Positions 30,687 to 42,683 of a stretch of 64,000 nt of DNA are shown piece after piece (the first letter of the stretch is position 1; each line of letters begins with the position of its first letter). The stretch is from an uncultured bacterium (lineage in GTDB: Bacteria; Patescibacteriota; Gracilibacteria; Absconditabacterales; Absconditicoccaceae). The DNA is taken from assembly GCA_937872535.1 (NCBI GenBank), contig CALMTC010000004.1, positions 1 to 64,000 of the forward strand, in the 5' to 3' direction. Below the pieces are notes generated by a model, which was not told where the DNA came from, ran no database searches, and saw only the letters and a list, made by a program, of their open reading frames with translations. Position numbers and translations under genes: made by a program.

Positions 30687-32099
30687 TTAAAATTTTCGTT
30701 TGAGATTAGTGAGAAAAAGAGAAATATTATAGGTTCATTTGAGCACTTCAAGAGCTTTGGTGGTTGTAAAAAATAAGTGAATAGTTTCTGGAGAGCTGTT
30801 TATTAGTTCAAAGTTAGATATGTATTTTTTGAGAAATGCAAAACGAGGTTCAAATTGTTGGACTGAAAGAGCTGAATTGAATGGAGAGATAAGGTAATTT
30901 TGTGTATCGAGTTTTTGATCTGCTCCTTGTTTGAGGTAGAGATTTATGAGATTGAGTGCTTGTGGAAGATTGGGAGAGTTTTTATTGATAATAAATCATC
31001 GACCTCTTACTGGATAACTTGTCTGGTCTCGAGGAATATTTTTGATGGTGGTATCTGTTTGGGAAAGAGGAGCTTTGGGAAATGAGACAGATCGATTTTC
31101 TCGATCAGATAGAAAACTTAGTACTGTTTTTGTTTTTCCAAAAGCAAAAAGACAAATGTGTGGAAATAATTCACAATCTGGATTATCTTTGCTTAGCTGA
31201 GCTACTGTTCTTTTAAAGTTTGTATAACTTCGAGGCCCGCCAGTTGTGTTGCTCATATTTATAAGGCTACTTATGATTTTGTTGTTTTTATTCTGGTAGG
31301 CTAGTTTGAAAAACTGGTATAAAATCTGACTATAATGAGGAAATGACTCTTGATTTGTTTCAAGAAGTTTGATGTCATTTTTATCCGCACCAAATAAAAT
31401 TGGTATGATTGATTTGTCTTTTTGGATAGTGAAAAGCTGAGCAAATGAGATGAGCTGTTCAAATCATATTTCTGTAGTTTTAGGGTTGCTAGATGTATCA
31501 TGAATTGTGATGAGAGGGTCGATTCCAACTGGAATAAATGTTTTTTTAGTATCTGTGATGCTTTCTTGAAATATTTCTGAAAAGAGTGACTCTACACTAG
31601 GACTAGCATTTGAGAAAGCTATTTTATAGATTTGTCCAGAGAAAAAATCTAATCGTTCATAAGGGATAAGTGCAATATCTATTTCTTTTCCACTTCCTTC
31701 AAATCATTTGTTTAAGAAAATTTTATATTCTGCTTCGTTAGTAAACTTTTTTGTCTGAAGTATGATGTTAAATTTTTCTTTGAGAGGTAATTTTTGTTCT
31801 TGTAATCGTGAATTTGCAATGACAGCTGGATAAGAAATTGTAAGAATTTTTCTTTGCTGAAGAGTTTGAATTTGATTTCAGCTTGATTGATTGTTTGTAA
31901 GAGAATTACCTGAAATTATTGACGGTTCACTAGATGTCGTGGTTGATAAAAGTGTGTTTTCACCAGAAAATGAATTTTGTCATGAAAGATTTTCAGGAGA
32001 TGAATTTGGAAATAAAAGATTGTAAAGCGCAAAAAGAAGTCAAAGTATAATGACTGCTACGATGAAGAGAAATATTTTTTTTTGTGTTTGAAATTCCAT
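30687..32099 (-). CDS. Membrane-anchored solute-binding-like protein
   Basis: 470 residues. TM anchor at about 9-28 (IFLFIVAVIILGLLFALY), then a Ser/Thr/Asn-rich linker to about 75, then a large extracellular domain. FNIILQT, DIALIPYERLDFF, KTFIPVGIDPLITIHDT and the late GWGFIINKNSPNLPQALNLINLYL (split; Trp from CGA) match the layout of family 1 extracellular solute-binding proteins. No permease genes are near. It heads away from the FtsL-like gene and precedes no clear partner, so ligand is unknown. Confidence 0.6.
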
Positions 32100-32102
32100 A
32101 GA

Positions 32103-33233
32103 TTATGTGTTGTTGATAAAGGATTTTTTCTTTCAGATTGGTTTTTTTATTTGAATTATAACTTGATGGGCTCCTATTTTTGCGATACCTTCAATGGTAT
32201 AAAAAATGTCCGGAACTTTGACTGTACATTCTCATCAGTTACAGAATTCGAATTGATATTCAAGTAATGGATACTGATTTTGAAATTGAGTCCTGAGCGG
32301 ATTCGCTATAGCAAAGAAAAGAGATAGATTGGTGAAGCTTGAGTTGCTCAGAATTGTTGAAAATGTTTGTCCAGAAAAAGAATTATCGTTTCCAGTAACG
32401 ATATGATATTGATTAGTACCATTATTGTTTATTATTGGATTGATGACATTTGAAAACCAGATAATTCAATTTTCGTTGATAGTATTTTCTCTGATATGAG
32501 AATCATCGCTCATAATCGTTTCTGGTTTGCCTCCAGTATTAATTGCTTCGTTTGGTAGAATAGTGAATAATTCTGTCTGGTATTGTCCATCCATCTTTCG
32601 ATCGACAGCGGTTTCATTGAAAATGTCATCGCTTTTTATATCGCATTCTGGTTCTATGTCTGTGTCACATAGTTCACTATTTCCGAGTTGCGAAAAAACT
32701 GATTGAACTAGTGGTGGTGTTCTAAAAAAAACTCTGATATTATCTCATTGGAAACGAGTCATGATAATGTTTGAGTTTGAATAGTAGTCTGCTGGATTGA
32801 TTGTATCGTCTCTGTCTAATCTGATATCGAGGAAAGAAAAATAATCTAGTTTATTGAAATTCTGACTATCTCATGATCTTAATTCTAGATCTGTGTTTCC
32901 TAGAGTAGTTGTTGGCAAGTTTCCTGTAACTGTTGAACGAATTTTTCGTTTGGTACCATTATTTGGCTGAGAGAGTACTCCAAAATTATTGATTTTTTTA
33001 TCTGATAATGATCCTGTCTGAGAGTCAATTTCTCCTGATTCTCCTTCGAATCAGGGATTGTGAAATTTGATTGCTAATTCGGCTCTTTCTACGGATCCTA
33101 ATGCTCAGTAATATGCTATGGTATATGTTTTTATATTTCAGAAATTCTCGATAAATGGAGTATAGAGAGAATAGATGCTTATCACAAAAGCAGTGCAGAG
33201 AAAAAAAATAATGAGTGAAAAAGCAATCAACAT
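32103..33233 (-). CDS. PilX-like pilus assembly protein
   Basis: 376 residues. A short start with one N-terminal hydrophobic helix (MLIAFSLIIFFLCTAFVISIY) and then TYTIAYYGALGSVERAELA, the typical post-helix stretch of PilX-type minor pilin-like proteins. The remainder is a beta-rich Asn/Asp-containing exported domain. Placed three bases from the next gene, so it is co-transcribed with the metalloprotease gene upstream. Confidence 0.6.
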
Positions 33234-33253
33234 CTCTTTGTTTTTATAAAAAA

Positions 33254-34534
33254 TTAATTAAATCTGGTTGAATCCCAGGGTCTCATTTTTCTATTTTTTT
33301 CTATTTTTTGACTATCTGTTCCACCTGCATATAAATATTTTCCACCAAATAATTTTTCCATAAATTGGTATTTTTTTTGGAGAACTGGATTGTCTTGTTT
33401 CATCAGATTAAAAGCTTTGTTATCATGGAGATAGAAATTGAGGGTTTCAGCAAAATCTTCAAACGGATTGGTCTGAGCATAACCACTTACAAAATCAAGA
33501 TAGGTGATTCCTTTTTTTTGCGTTGATTCACTTACTCGAGATAGTCTGTAAAAATTGAGAGATGGGTCATCTGTACGAAAGTTTTTTTGACCAGCTTCTG
33601 TAAACTGTTCATCAAAATAACGAGAATTCCCTATCAAAACATCGATGTCGATGAGATGTCCTATTTCATGACTTACAATTTCTATGAACTCGAAGTATGA
33701 TTTCATAATGCTGATGTTGGTTGTGATTTTTTGGTTGGTATAGTATCATCTGTTGTCTGATTGTACTCCATTGATGGTTAAGCCGTTTATTTGACTGATT
33801 ACTTTGGTTTCTGTGACTAGTAGTTTATCGATTTGACTGATTGTATAGATTGCTAATGATAGATAGATGTACTTTGTTTTGGTGGTATGAGTCGAATCGA
33901 AGCTAACAATCGAGCAGATAAAAGAATATTTTTTACAGATTTCTTCATGTTTTTTTGAAAAATCCTCTTCTGATCCTGTTGGCGGTAGATTTTTTTGGGC
34001 ATTTTCGAGTACTTCATTTATATATTTATCGGTTTGATCTAGAACGGCTAATTTTTCTATTCCCAATGCTGCTCCAGCTGATGAGCTCGATGATTCTGTT
34101 GATCTTCTTCTGAGAACTTTAGTTGTACTTGGATTAGTAAGAACTTTTTCTTCACTACCCGACGAGTGAATTATTCCTTCATCCTCGTCTTCTGTATTTT
34201 GTATGATTATTTTATTTTCTTTATGAAAAGAAACTGGATTTTTTATTTGTTGAACATTTCATAAGAGAGAGTTTGTTGGCTGTTTTGTTTCAACAATAGA
34301 TTTAGTTTCCTCGCTTTCTTGAAAAAGTTTGGTGAGCAAACTACTGAGAGGTTTTTTTTCTTGCTGATTTTTTACAAGCTCAGCTTCTAGTGGATCTATG
34401 TTTGATAAATCTATTTCAAATCATGGGTTTCCTACTTCGGTAGCTCATCGAAAAAGTCAAAGAGCGAAAATAGCACTTGCTAACAGTGCTTTTATGAATA
34501 TGAGTAAGAATCTTTTGCGGTTATTGACTTCCAT
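33254..34534 (-). CDS. Membrane-anchored zinc metalloprotease
   Basis: 426 residues. TM helix at about 9-27, then a long low-complexity acidic/Ser region (to about 155), then a peptidase domain with HEIGHLID (HExxH, about 290) and a downstream NPFEDFAETLNFYL that can supply the third zinc ligand (Glu). Active site faces outside. Its ATG lies inside the 3' end of the DnaQ-like gene, so translation is probably coupled. Confidence 0.8.
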
Positions 34535-36602
34535 AGGCGATCACATCATCTAAAACAAGTTTTTGGAACGCATTTATGGTAGTCAAAATCAAATATTTGT
34601 CAAATTTTATCTGATGAGAAAATGAGTTTAAAATAAAGTCATAACCTCAAATTACTATTTTTTTTGGTGACTGTTTGCACATAGCAATACATTTTCCAGC
34701 TGAACCAGTTATGTTTTCGACGATGATTGTATATTCTTTGTGTAAATTTTTCTTGAAAAGTTCGTCGAAAATTCATTGAGCAATTTGTTTAGAGTTTGCT
34801 AGAATGAAAAGTGAATCTCCAGTAATGGTACTCAGGATGCTCGACTGAGAAGATAAAACTGTTATATTTGGCTGTCGATTTACTGTCGTTTGATTTGGTC
34901 ATTCTACTAATTTTTCTACTCATAGCTCTTTTTTTTCATGATGAGAAACAAAAAATATTTTCTGGTTTTTAAATATATGTAAAAAATCTCAAAAGTTGGT
35001 AAACTGGTTGTTTTTTTGTAATAGGAAGTACATTCCAGTCTGATTATATAATTTTTTTTCTATAAAAACTTCATCGTTTACTATTGATTCAAGATGACCT
35101 AGATTTTTCTTGATAAGCAAGAAATCTTCTGGAGTTATTTCAGATTTACAATTTTTTAGGTAAGTTTGAATATGTCAAAAAAGTTTATTTGTTTTGTGAA
35201 AATCGTGATTTTCAGAGATGGAATGGACAGAAAAAAAATCGTTGCTTTGATTTTTACTGATGGCTGCTATTTCAATGAAAATGGTTCCAGTTAAAATCTG
35301 TGAGAAAGAGAGAAGTTTTTCGATATTTTCAGTAATCAGATTTTTTAATTTTTGTTTATAGAGAATATTTTCAATAAGCTGAATGAGGTAATAAAAGTCG
35401 TATTTCTGGTTGAGATAAAAGTTATATGATTTGTATCGTCGATCTGAATCTGCAAAAATAATCGTGTGATCGGTTGGTAAATTTCAGCTTTCTTGCTCGA
35501 AATAGAGGCTGCTGTGAGTTCAGAGAATGATGTTTGGTTGTTGGTTTTTTTTGGTGTTTTTGAGAGCGAAAAAAATCTGATGATCGCTAGGAGTGTTGAG
35601 ATCTAAAACAGATCGACCTTTGTCGTAAAGTGAAAAATATTTGATACAAAAAAGAATTTCTTCTGGAGTTTTTTCTTTTTTGGCGATGAAGCGAGCTACC
35701 ATATCTTCATCAAAACTCGTATCATCTCTAAAAAATCAGAGATTTTTTTCTCATCGGCCATGGAAAGCATTTTTTATGATATCTAGTTTGAATTTATTGC
35801 TGACGGCGATGATGTATTTTTCTTTTGTAGCAAGCAGATTCTTGAAAAAATTTTTGAGCTTTGTAGGTTCGCTATAAAGCTGAGTGGCTGATGGAAGTGG
35901 TAAATTTTTGGTCTGATCTAAAAGTGGTATCGTAGCTGAATTATTTGTTTTGCTGAGAGTTGGTAGAGAAAGCTCGCTGTCTGAGTGCTGAGTTTTTAAT
36001 AATCTTATAATTGGTCGCTTGGAGTCGTGGAGGATGGAACTAAGAAGCTCGTATTTTTCAGCTAATTTCTGAGTTTTTTCGAGGAAAAACTTTAATATCA
36101 CTGTGGCTAGTTTACTGTCGTAGAGAGCATCGTGAGCTGAAGCTGAACCATCTAAGAGATAGGTATTTTTTTCTTTGAAGTCTGGTGGGCAATGCTGAAG
36201 CAAAGTTTCTAGTGAATAACTTGGTATGTGATGAAAAATAGCCTGAGAAAGTGGATGAGTGTCGATTGAGAAAATGCCTTCTATTGATACATATTTTTTG
36301 AGCATTGCTAGATCGAAAGCTATATTGTGTCAGATTATCAGAGTGCCAGGAATAAAAATTTTTTGAAGAGTAGGAATAAGTTCTTCGATTGATGGTGCTG
36401 TTTCTAAGTCTTTGAGATTGAGACCTGTGATAAATGAGACGATATTTTTCAGCTCTGATATATTTTTTTTTGGTTTAATATAGCTTTGAAATTCTTGAAT
36501 TATCGAAAAATTTTCGTCGTATTCTATAAAACCGATCTGAATAGGTTCATCTTTGGTCGTATCGAGACCTGTTGTTTCGCAGTCTAGTGCTATTATTCTC
36601 AT
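34521..36602 (-). CDS. DnaQ-like 3'-5' exonuclease with degenerate DinG-like C-terminal region
   Basis: 693 residues. The N-terminal DEDDh exonuclease is complete: ALDCETTGLD at 5-14, GHNIAFDLAML, and HDALYDSKL. It resembles the epsilon proofreading domain. The remaining 500 residues follow the plan of DnaQ-DinG helicases (IILGTHSSLYFEQESGN, then TIIFADSDR where DEAH should be), but no Walker A is found, so helicase activity is unlikely. Overlaps the metalloprotease start by 14 bases and the PrsW stop by 10. Confidence 0.75.
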
Positions 36603-37486
36603 TGGTTGGTGGAACTGCTAAACTCGGTACTAGGGCTTGGAATATAGAGTCTCTCTGTCTGGTAGAAAAGATAGCTGAGGACGATATATGATCCTAAAAT
36701 ATAAAGAATAAGCAAAAAAGTTCGACCGTTGGTAAGGGTCATATTGTAACCTCGGTGAAGAACAATTCATAGACTGATTCATGGAATGAGCTTCATTATA
36801 TTTTTGGTTTCGATGGCTTGGAGGGCTGATCGTCAGATGACTCCTGTAAAAATGGCATGTAGAAAAAAACTGGTCATACCCCTGGCGAGAGAAAGTGAAA
36901 TTCCTGATACAATAGTAGTTTGATTGCTTATGATGTATACAAAATTCTCAAAAAATCAAAATCATAATCCTGCTAAAACTGCATAAGCGATTATATCGCT
37001 ATTTGTTGTTTTGGTGTGGTCTCGTATGGTATATCCAAAGAAAAATTTCATAAATTCTTCACTCGATGCTATGAAAATGAAATACAAAGTGCTTTTTTCT
37101 CGTCAAATTATAATTCCTAAAGTCACAAAAAGTCCTATAATAATCAAAAACTGAAATGCTTCGAGTATTTTTTTTCGCTGAGGATCTGATCGTTTGGAAG
37201 CTATAAAGATAATAATCCAACTGAGTAGGTATAAACTTAGAAGTCCCACTACTGTCAAATTGAGAGGGCTTTGGAGATGAGAAAAAATAAGAGTATCGAG
37301 CTGAAAAAAATTTCATCGAGCCGGATATAGTAGCATAGCTCCTGATGCTCCACCTCCAGCGATGAGTGATGAAATGAGTAGCTTTTTTTGCGAATGAGAT
37401 GTCTGAAAAAGTGACTGAGCTATCCAGAGCCAGATTCAAATAATGAAGAAATTTACTAAAAATAAAACGAGGAGCTGGAAGATCAT
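36593..37486 (-). CDS. PrsW-family intramembrane protease
   Basis: 297 residues, seven to eight TM helices. Conserved PrsW elements: SSEEFMKFFFGY, GLGFGFFENFVYI and ARGMTSFFLHAIFTGVI, giving the two acidic and the His residues in the membrane. PrsW-type enzymes cleave anti-sigma factors or process surface proteins. Its stop overlaps the start of the exonuclease gene; it sits next to DUF58. Confidence 0.85.
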
Positions 37487-37489
37487 TTT

Positions 37490-38185
37490 TTAATCTGTAA
37501 GTAAAAATCAATTTTTTGGTTTGAGAGTGGGAATTTTTGTGGTTCGATTTTCGAAGTTGATCCCTGTAGAGAGAGGTACTGGGAGCTCCAGGAAAATACA
37601 GTGATTTTTTTTATTGAGAAATGATCGTATGTTTTCTAGTTCTTTATTTCGAGAAAGTCCATCTGAGAAAATAATAATTCCATGGCGTTTAGTAAGTGTT
37701 TTTTGCTTGATAAGAAATGGAGAAAGAGCAGAAAAATAATTTTTTGGAGATTTTTTGGAAAGAGAAGAGAGTCGGGAAAGAGAACCTATGAGTCCAGATC
37801 GATTTTTTCTGAGTGGTTTAATGACTAATTTTTTTTGGCTGGGATAGTAAAGAGTGACTGGGCAGTTTGTTTTTTTTGCGATGAAAATAATTTCCTGCAT
37901 GTAGTGTTTGGCTATTTCGTGGAATGGTTTCGTAGTGCCTCAGAGCCGATTTCTGTTTATATCTCGCAGGATGTGTCGTTCGATATCTTTTTCTTGTCTG
38001 TAGAGATCGACGAATAGCTGGTTAAATTTGGCGCTCATTTTTCGATTGATAGATCTGAAGTCGTCTCCATCTTGGTATTTTCTAAAATCTATAATTTCTA
38101 GACCGCTTCATTTTTGCAGTGATTGAAAAATATTGCTATGAGAACCTTGTATAATTTTTTTTATTTTGAGCAGGTGGCGGAGCAT
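37490..38185 (-). CDS. DUF58/vWA-like protein with degenerate MIDAS
   Basis: 231 residues. GSGLEIIDFRKYQDGDDFRS then INWKMSAKFNQLFVD is the DUF58 signature; its Trp is CGA. The metal-binding DxSxS is replaced (LRDINRN), so metal coordination is doubtful. The C-terminal half keeps a vWA-like beta core (GIIIFSDGLS). UGA is read through near the C-terminal end (N-G-F-L-L-T-D). Usually paired with MoxR; no MoxR gene here. Confidence 0.75.
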
Positions 38186-38221
38186 TGAGAAGAAACCAGA
38201 ATATAAATTTTTTGGAGATTT

Positions 38222-39529
38222 TTATTTTTTTGCTGCGAGTTCTAGGATTTTTTCTTTATCATTTCGTTCTCTTTTTCAAAAATTTGTAAGCTGAATTTTT
38301 TCGTGGCCTTTACCAGCAAGAATTATAAAGTCTCATGGTTTTGCAATATCGAGAGCGAGGGTGAGAGCAAATTTTCTTTCAGGAATGATGAAGTAATTGT
38401 CTCCTTCTTTTCTTTTGATGTTTTGGATAATTTGGCTGATGATGTCGAGACGATTTTCTGTATCTGCATCGTCGTCGGTTACAATCATGATATCGGAATA
38501 TCTGTCAGCGATTTCTCCCATCAGAGGTCTCTTGTATTTGTCTCTTTTTCACGGAGCTCAGAAGACAGTAATAAGTCTACCAGATTTGTTTGCTGTTTTG
38601 AAAAACTTTAGAGTGCTTTCGAGAGCGTTTGGGGTGTGAGCGAAATCGACAAAAACATGGACTCCTTTGATGTCTATGTATTCTAGTCTTCCGCTTACTC
38701 ACTCGAATGACTGGATTGATGCTATGATTTTTTGGAGGTCGATTCCCATCAAGATGCCCATAGCTGTAGCTGCCAAGATATTATAGACATTATGTTCTCA
38801 GAGGAGTCAGGTCGTGATTTGAAATTCTTTTCCTAGATACTGGAGAGTGAAAACTGTTTTTTCTAAACTGAGCTGAATGTTGGTAGCTCTGAGCATAGAA
38901 GAACTGTTTATACTGAAAGACATCATCTTATCGAATCAGATTTCGTCTGCTCGTTTTCTTCCAAACTCGTCATCTTTTGGTAGAGCGGCTCGTTTGTTAT
39001 TTTTCGAGTTAGTCGCTACATACTCAAAAAGTTTTCTCTTGGTATTTGCATAATTTTCTAATGTGCCGTGGTAGTCAAGATGTTCTGGAGTGATGTTGGT
39101 CAAGACAGCTCCATCAAATTCTACACCTTCAAATCTGAACTGATCGAGAGCGTGAGAACTTACTTCTAAAACTGCGTACTGACATCAACTATCTTTGGCT
39201 GTGCTGAGATATCCTTGAAGATCAAAAACATCCAGTGAAGTCATTTTGGTTTTGTTAAAAATTTTTTGATCTCAGAGTTTGATATATGCTGTGCTAATCA
39301 TCAAAGTTTTTCCCAGATTATCGTTGATTATTTTGTGTAGAATATTGCTGGTGGTGGTTTTTCCATCTGTACCAGTAACTCCGATAACGACAAAATCCTT
39401 TGATGGGAAACCACTCATCATATTTGCAATTTGAGCGTATGTTTTTTTGATGAACTGATAAAGAAAAGATTTTTTGTAGAAAGGATATAGGAAATCGTAC
39501 AATGTAATTATCTTTAGAAATTTTTTCAT
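38222..39529 (-). CDS. murE: UDP-N-acetylmuramyl-tripeptide synthetase MurE
   Basis: 435 residues. ATP-dependent addition of the third residue to UDP-MurNAc-dipeptide. P-loop GVTGTDGKTTT at 49-59, LEVSSHALDQFRFEGV, NITPEHLDYHGTLE, VDFAHTPNALE, and APGKRDKYKRPLMG. The N-terminal uridine domain is short (about 50 residues, with a hydrophobic helix), as in many small CPR MurE. The substrate loop reads TDDDADTE rather than DNPRxE, so the third amino acid cannot be predicted. Confidence 0.92.
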
Positions 39530-39620
39530 TGAATATTACCCATTAAATTAAAATTTTTTTATTCTGCCAAATATATTCTACTTGTTTTTCTTCTCTCTCG
39601 TTGGAATTTTTTTTCCATTT

Positions 39621-40172
39621 TTATTCTGCTGGTTTTTCATAGATATAGATAAAGCTTGGTGGAATATTGAGCAGTTCAAATCAAAGTTTTATTTCCCCAA
39701 GATGAGTTTCTATCAGTTTTTTTGCGATAAGTGAATACTGAATTTGAAGAAACAGTCATCAGATTTGAAGATTTTTTTTCACTTCCAGAAGAATGTTTTT
39801 TACGATTTTATTATCAAGCATTGTTAGTGGAACTGTTGATACGATTACATTTGGTTGTTTTCATTCGCAGTATTTTTCCATGTTTTCTGCAGAGTCAAAG
39901 ATGAGCTTTACTCTCTGGTCATTGCCAATGATTTTTTCGAGTTCTTTTTTATAGGATTCATTGATTTCAAATATGATGAGCTGAGAATTGGCAGACATAT
40001 TTTTTATGATTTCTTTTGTGAAACATCAATCTCATGCTCAAAGTTCAATGATGAACTGGTCTTTGGAAAAATTAACATTTTTTAATACACTATTGATGAG
40101 AAGAGGAGATGAAGCACAGATTGTTCCTGTTTCTTTTGGTTTTTTTATGAGTTGTTTAATGTAAGTTAACAT
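39621..40172 (-). CDS. SAM-dependent methyltransferase, phospholipid N-methyltransferase-like
   Basis: 183 residues. TGTICASSPLL precedes the SAM motif IIELGAGDGCFTKEI, then FEINESYKKEL and VIVSTVPLTM. The GTICxSS start and order match PmtA-type methyltransferases of COG3963. Substrate is not certain. UGA-Gly occurs in the SAM loop. It diverges from yebC. Confidence 0.75.
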
Positions 40173-40353
40173 TTTACTTTAATTACCACTAAAAATTTAT
40201 GAAATATTTTTTGGGATTATATTTTTTTAAATTCTGTTTGCTATGGAAAGTTAATGGTATTGTTGGCGAAGTTATGAGGTTAACATGTTGAACTTTTTAT
40301 TTATTTGCTTATACTTACGGAAGTGTGGATTTTTATTTGAGAAGAGCAGAGAG

Positions 40354-41112
40354 ATGGCAAAGCATAGTAAGTGGCACAATATAAGACATAAAAAAGCTAT
40401 ACAAGATGCAAAAAAAAGTAAAATTTATACGAAGGTTGCTAAACTAATTGAAATAGCTGCAAGGGGTGGAGCAGATCCTAAAAAAAATCCTGCTCTTGAG
40501 ATGCCGCTGAGCAAGGCAAAATATTTTTCTGTTCCAAAAGATGTTGTCGAGAAAGCTTTGGCGAAATGATCTGGCAATCAAAATGCTGATCAGCTTCAGG
40601 AGATGGTTTATGAGTGAGTCGGAGCTGGAGGAGTAGGATTGATAATCAAGGCTATCACTCCCAATAGAAATAGAACAGCTGCTAACTTGAAAGTTTTACT
40701 CAATAAGTGAGGAGGTAGTATCTGAGAACCTGGTTCTGTACTATGGCAATTTTCTGAGAAAGGTCGTGTCTTGGTCGCTGGTACTAAAAAAATTTCTGTC
40801 GTAAAGGGTAATCAGATCGAAGAAACACAGCCGCTTCAGGAAGAAATTTTTGAAGAATTTTTATTGAGTTTGTCAGTTAGTGATCGACGCTTTGAAGAGT
40901 GACTGTGTGAAGTTTTTTCTGAAAAATCAGACTTTTTTGCTCTCAAAAATGGTCTGGAAGCTGCAGGCTATGTTATCGAAGATGCTGAAATAGCTTTTGT
41001 CCCACAGTCGACTGTGGAGCTTGATGACGAAAATTCTGAGAGACTGGAAAAACTTCTCGAAAACTTGGAAGATGATGACGATGTCGATCAAGTTTTTCAC
41101 AATACTGGTTAA
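40354..41112 (+). CDS. yebC: YebC/PmpR-family regulatory protein
   Basis: 252 residues. MAKHSKWHNIRHKKAIQDAK, then AARGGADPKKNPALEMPLSKAKYFSVPKDVVEKALAK (split), the YEGVGAGGVGLIIKAITPN segment and an acidic C terminus (ENLEDDDDVDQVF). YebC binds DNA or, in recent work, ribosomes at proline stalls. Upstream AGAGAG gives an SD-like site. Gap 40173-40353 shows nothing else. Confidence 0.95.
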
Positions 41113-41123
41113 ATTTTTTCATC

Positions 41124-41156
41124 CGACACTTGAAAAAATAAGTGTCGATCTTTTTC
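41124..41156 (+). terminator. Terminator after yebC
   Basis: CGACACTT and AAGTGTCG with an eight-base loop, then ATCTTTTTC. Confidence 0.75.
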
Positions 41157-41189
41157 TGTAAAATGCTGAAAATAGTAAAAAAAATAATA

Positions 41190-41600
41190 TAAATCCTCGC
41201 CGGGTGGGCATACTTTTTTGGCATTGCCACAAATCCCGCATAAAATTCTATTACTATTTTTGCGGGGTCGAAAACAATGGAAATCGAAAAGTATGCACAC
41301 TTCGTAAGTAAGGTCGCATTCTTATTTTTTCTTCGTTTCCCTTGAAAAAATAAATGCTCATCTTAAAAAAACTCTAGCCAACGCAAAATCTCGTCTTTAC
41401 TCTCCTCCTTACTCCTTGACTACTCACTATGTTTTTTCTTGGTTCTACCGACTCACCCCGATAGTCATCGAGGGCAGGCCATCAAAGGATCGTCTCGTTC
41501 ATTTTTTCTACAACGAGGTTGGACCTCAGACCCCGCAGTCCTGCGGGGCGTTGGCGAGGATAATCAGTGATTTTTTGTTGCTCAAATTTCTTTTAGAAAA
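41190..41600. repeat. Repeat-rich non-coding block
   Basis: Contains CTCGCCGGGTGGGC (41196-41209, identical at 44648), a variant of the 20.1 kb element (41310-41350), CCCCGATAGTCATCGAGGGC (41457) and CCCCGCAGTCCTGCGGGG, a perfect 18-base palindrome (41532-41549). No convincing ORF on either strand. GC is above average. It appears to be an accumulation of small palindromic elements. Confidence 0.6.
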
Positions 41601-41623
41601 AGCTAAAAATTTTTTTTATAAAT

Positions 41624-41652
41624 AAAAAGCTAGATTATTCTCTAGCTTTTGG
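41624..41652 (-). terminator. Terminator of the small lipoprotein gene
   Basis: AAAGCTAG and CTAGCTTT around an eight-base loop, adjacent to the stop at 41656. Confidence 0.65.
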
Positions 41653-41655
41653 TGG

Positions 41656-41967
41656 TTATTGTTTTTTGATTAATTTTGCTTTTACCAATGATCCTATTAC
41701 TATTGAATCGTTGTTAATGACATTAGTCATTCTTGCATTTCCACACTGGTTTGAGATTTTCCAGTTTTTTTTCATGTCAACATTGGTGAGACATATCCAA
41801 GTGTCGATCTCGATGCTTTCGATCAATGGATCTGAGATGATGAGGCTTTCACCGTTTTCGGTGATGGCGACACCAGTCATTTTGTAAGGATCAGATTTTC
41901 CACAGCTAACGAATATTCCAGCTAGAATAATTCCGATCATCAGAATAAAAAGTTTTACAGTGTTCAT
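41656..41967 (-). CDS. Small lipoprotein-like exported protein
   Basis: 103 residues from ATG 41967. Signal MNTVKLFILMIGIILAGIFVSC gives a lipoprotein-type Cys, then ITENGESLIISDPLIESIEIDT and two further Cys. No UGA and no CGA used; both Trp are UGG. Codon use thus differs from most neighbours. Function unknown. It is divergent from the pilN-like gene. Confidence 0.6.
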   Translation of the reverse strand: MNTVKLFILMIGIILAGIFVSCGKSDPYKMTGVAITENGESLIISDPLIESIEIDTWICLTNVDMKKNWKISNQCGNARMTNVINNDSIVIGSLVKAKLIKKQ

Positions 41968-42134
41968 ATTTTTGTTTTTTGAGGTTTTTAGTGTATTTTT
42001 TGGAAAAGTCAAGTTTGTTTTTGGTTTGATTTTTGTTTTGGGATTGAAGGTTTGGTAAAAGAGGGTGTTTTTTGCACCAGAATAAAAATTTTTTAGTATT
42101 GAGGAGAAGAATTTAGTTTTTTTGAGAATGTGCG

Positions 42135-42683
42135 ATGCAACCAAATCAAAAGTATCAGGGTAGCTCATATACGATTTTTGTTATTTTACTGGTGGCTTTT
42201 TTGGCTGGAGTGGGGCGATATGGCTATATGTATGTGATGAATTATCAAACTGCTGCAAGTTTGGAGAGTTTTAATACTGATAAAACTGAGAAAGAAGCTC
42301 AGTTGGCTCGTATCAAGGCGAAGCCGACCTACAGAAAATATCAGACTGCGAAATCGATAGATCAGACTGTATCTGCGATTCCTTGGTCGATTCAGATGCG
42401 TATTATCAAAAATATGCTGACAATCTTGGAGAGATTTTCCACTAGTACAATGGAACTTTCTGACTTTAAGGTCTCGCTCAGCACGATGGGACTAAAGGGA
42501 AAGGTGACTGATTTGCAGTATGTTTACTGAAGTGGTGGAGTGATAGATACTTTTATCAGACCAAATCTCGTGAAAGGTCTTCGTATCAAGGACTATCAAA
42601 AACTTGGAGACTATTATGAATTTATTTTACAAGCTAATATCAACATAGATGGTATCGATCAATCCCGCACAATCTGTAGATAA
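42135..42683 (+). CDS. PilN-like type IV pilus assembly protein
   Basis: 182 residues. N-terminal TM helix (about 14-36, FVILLVAFLAGVGRYGYMYVM), then a coiled-coil helix (ESFNTDKTEKEAQLARIKAK) and a ferredoxin-like C-terminal domain ending in DYYEFILQANINIDG. Topology and position before PilO and PilC fit PilN. Overlaps the next gene by 35 bases. The start region matches that of der. Confidence 0.65.
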
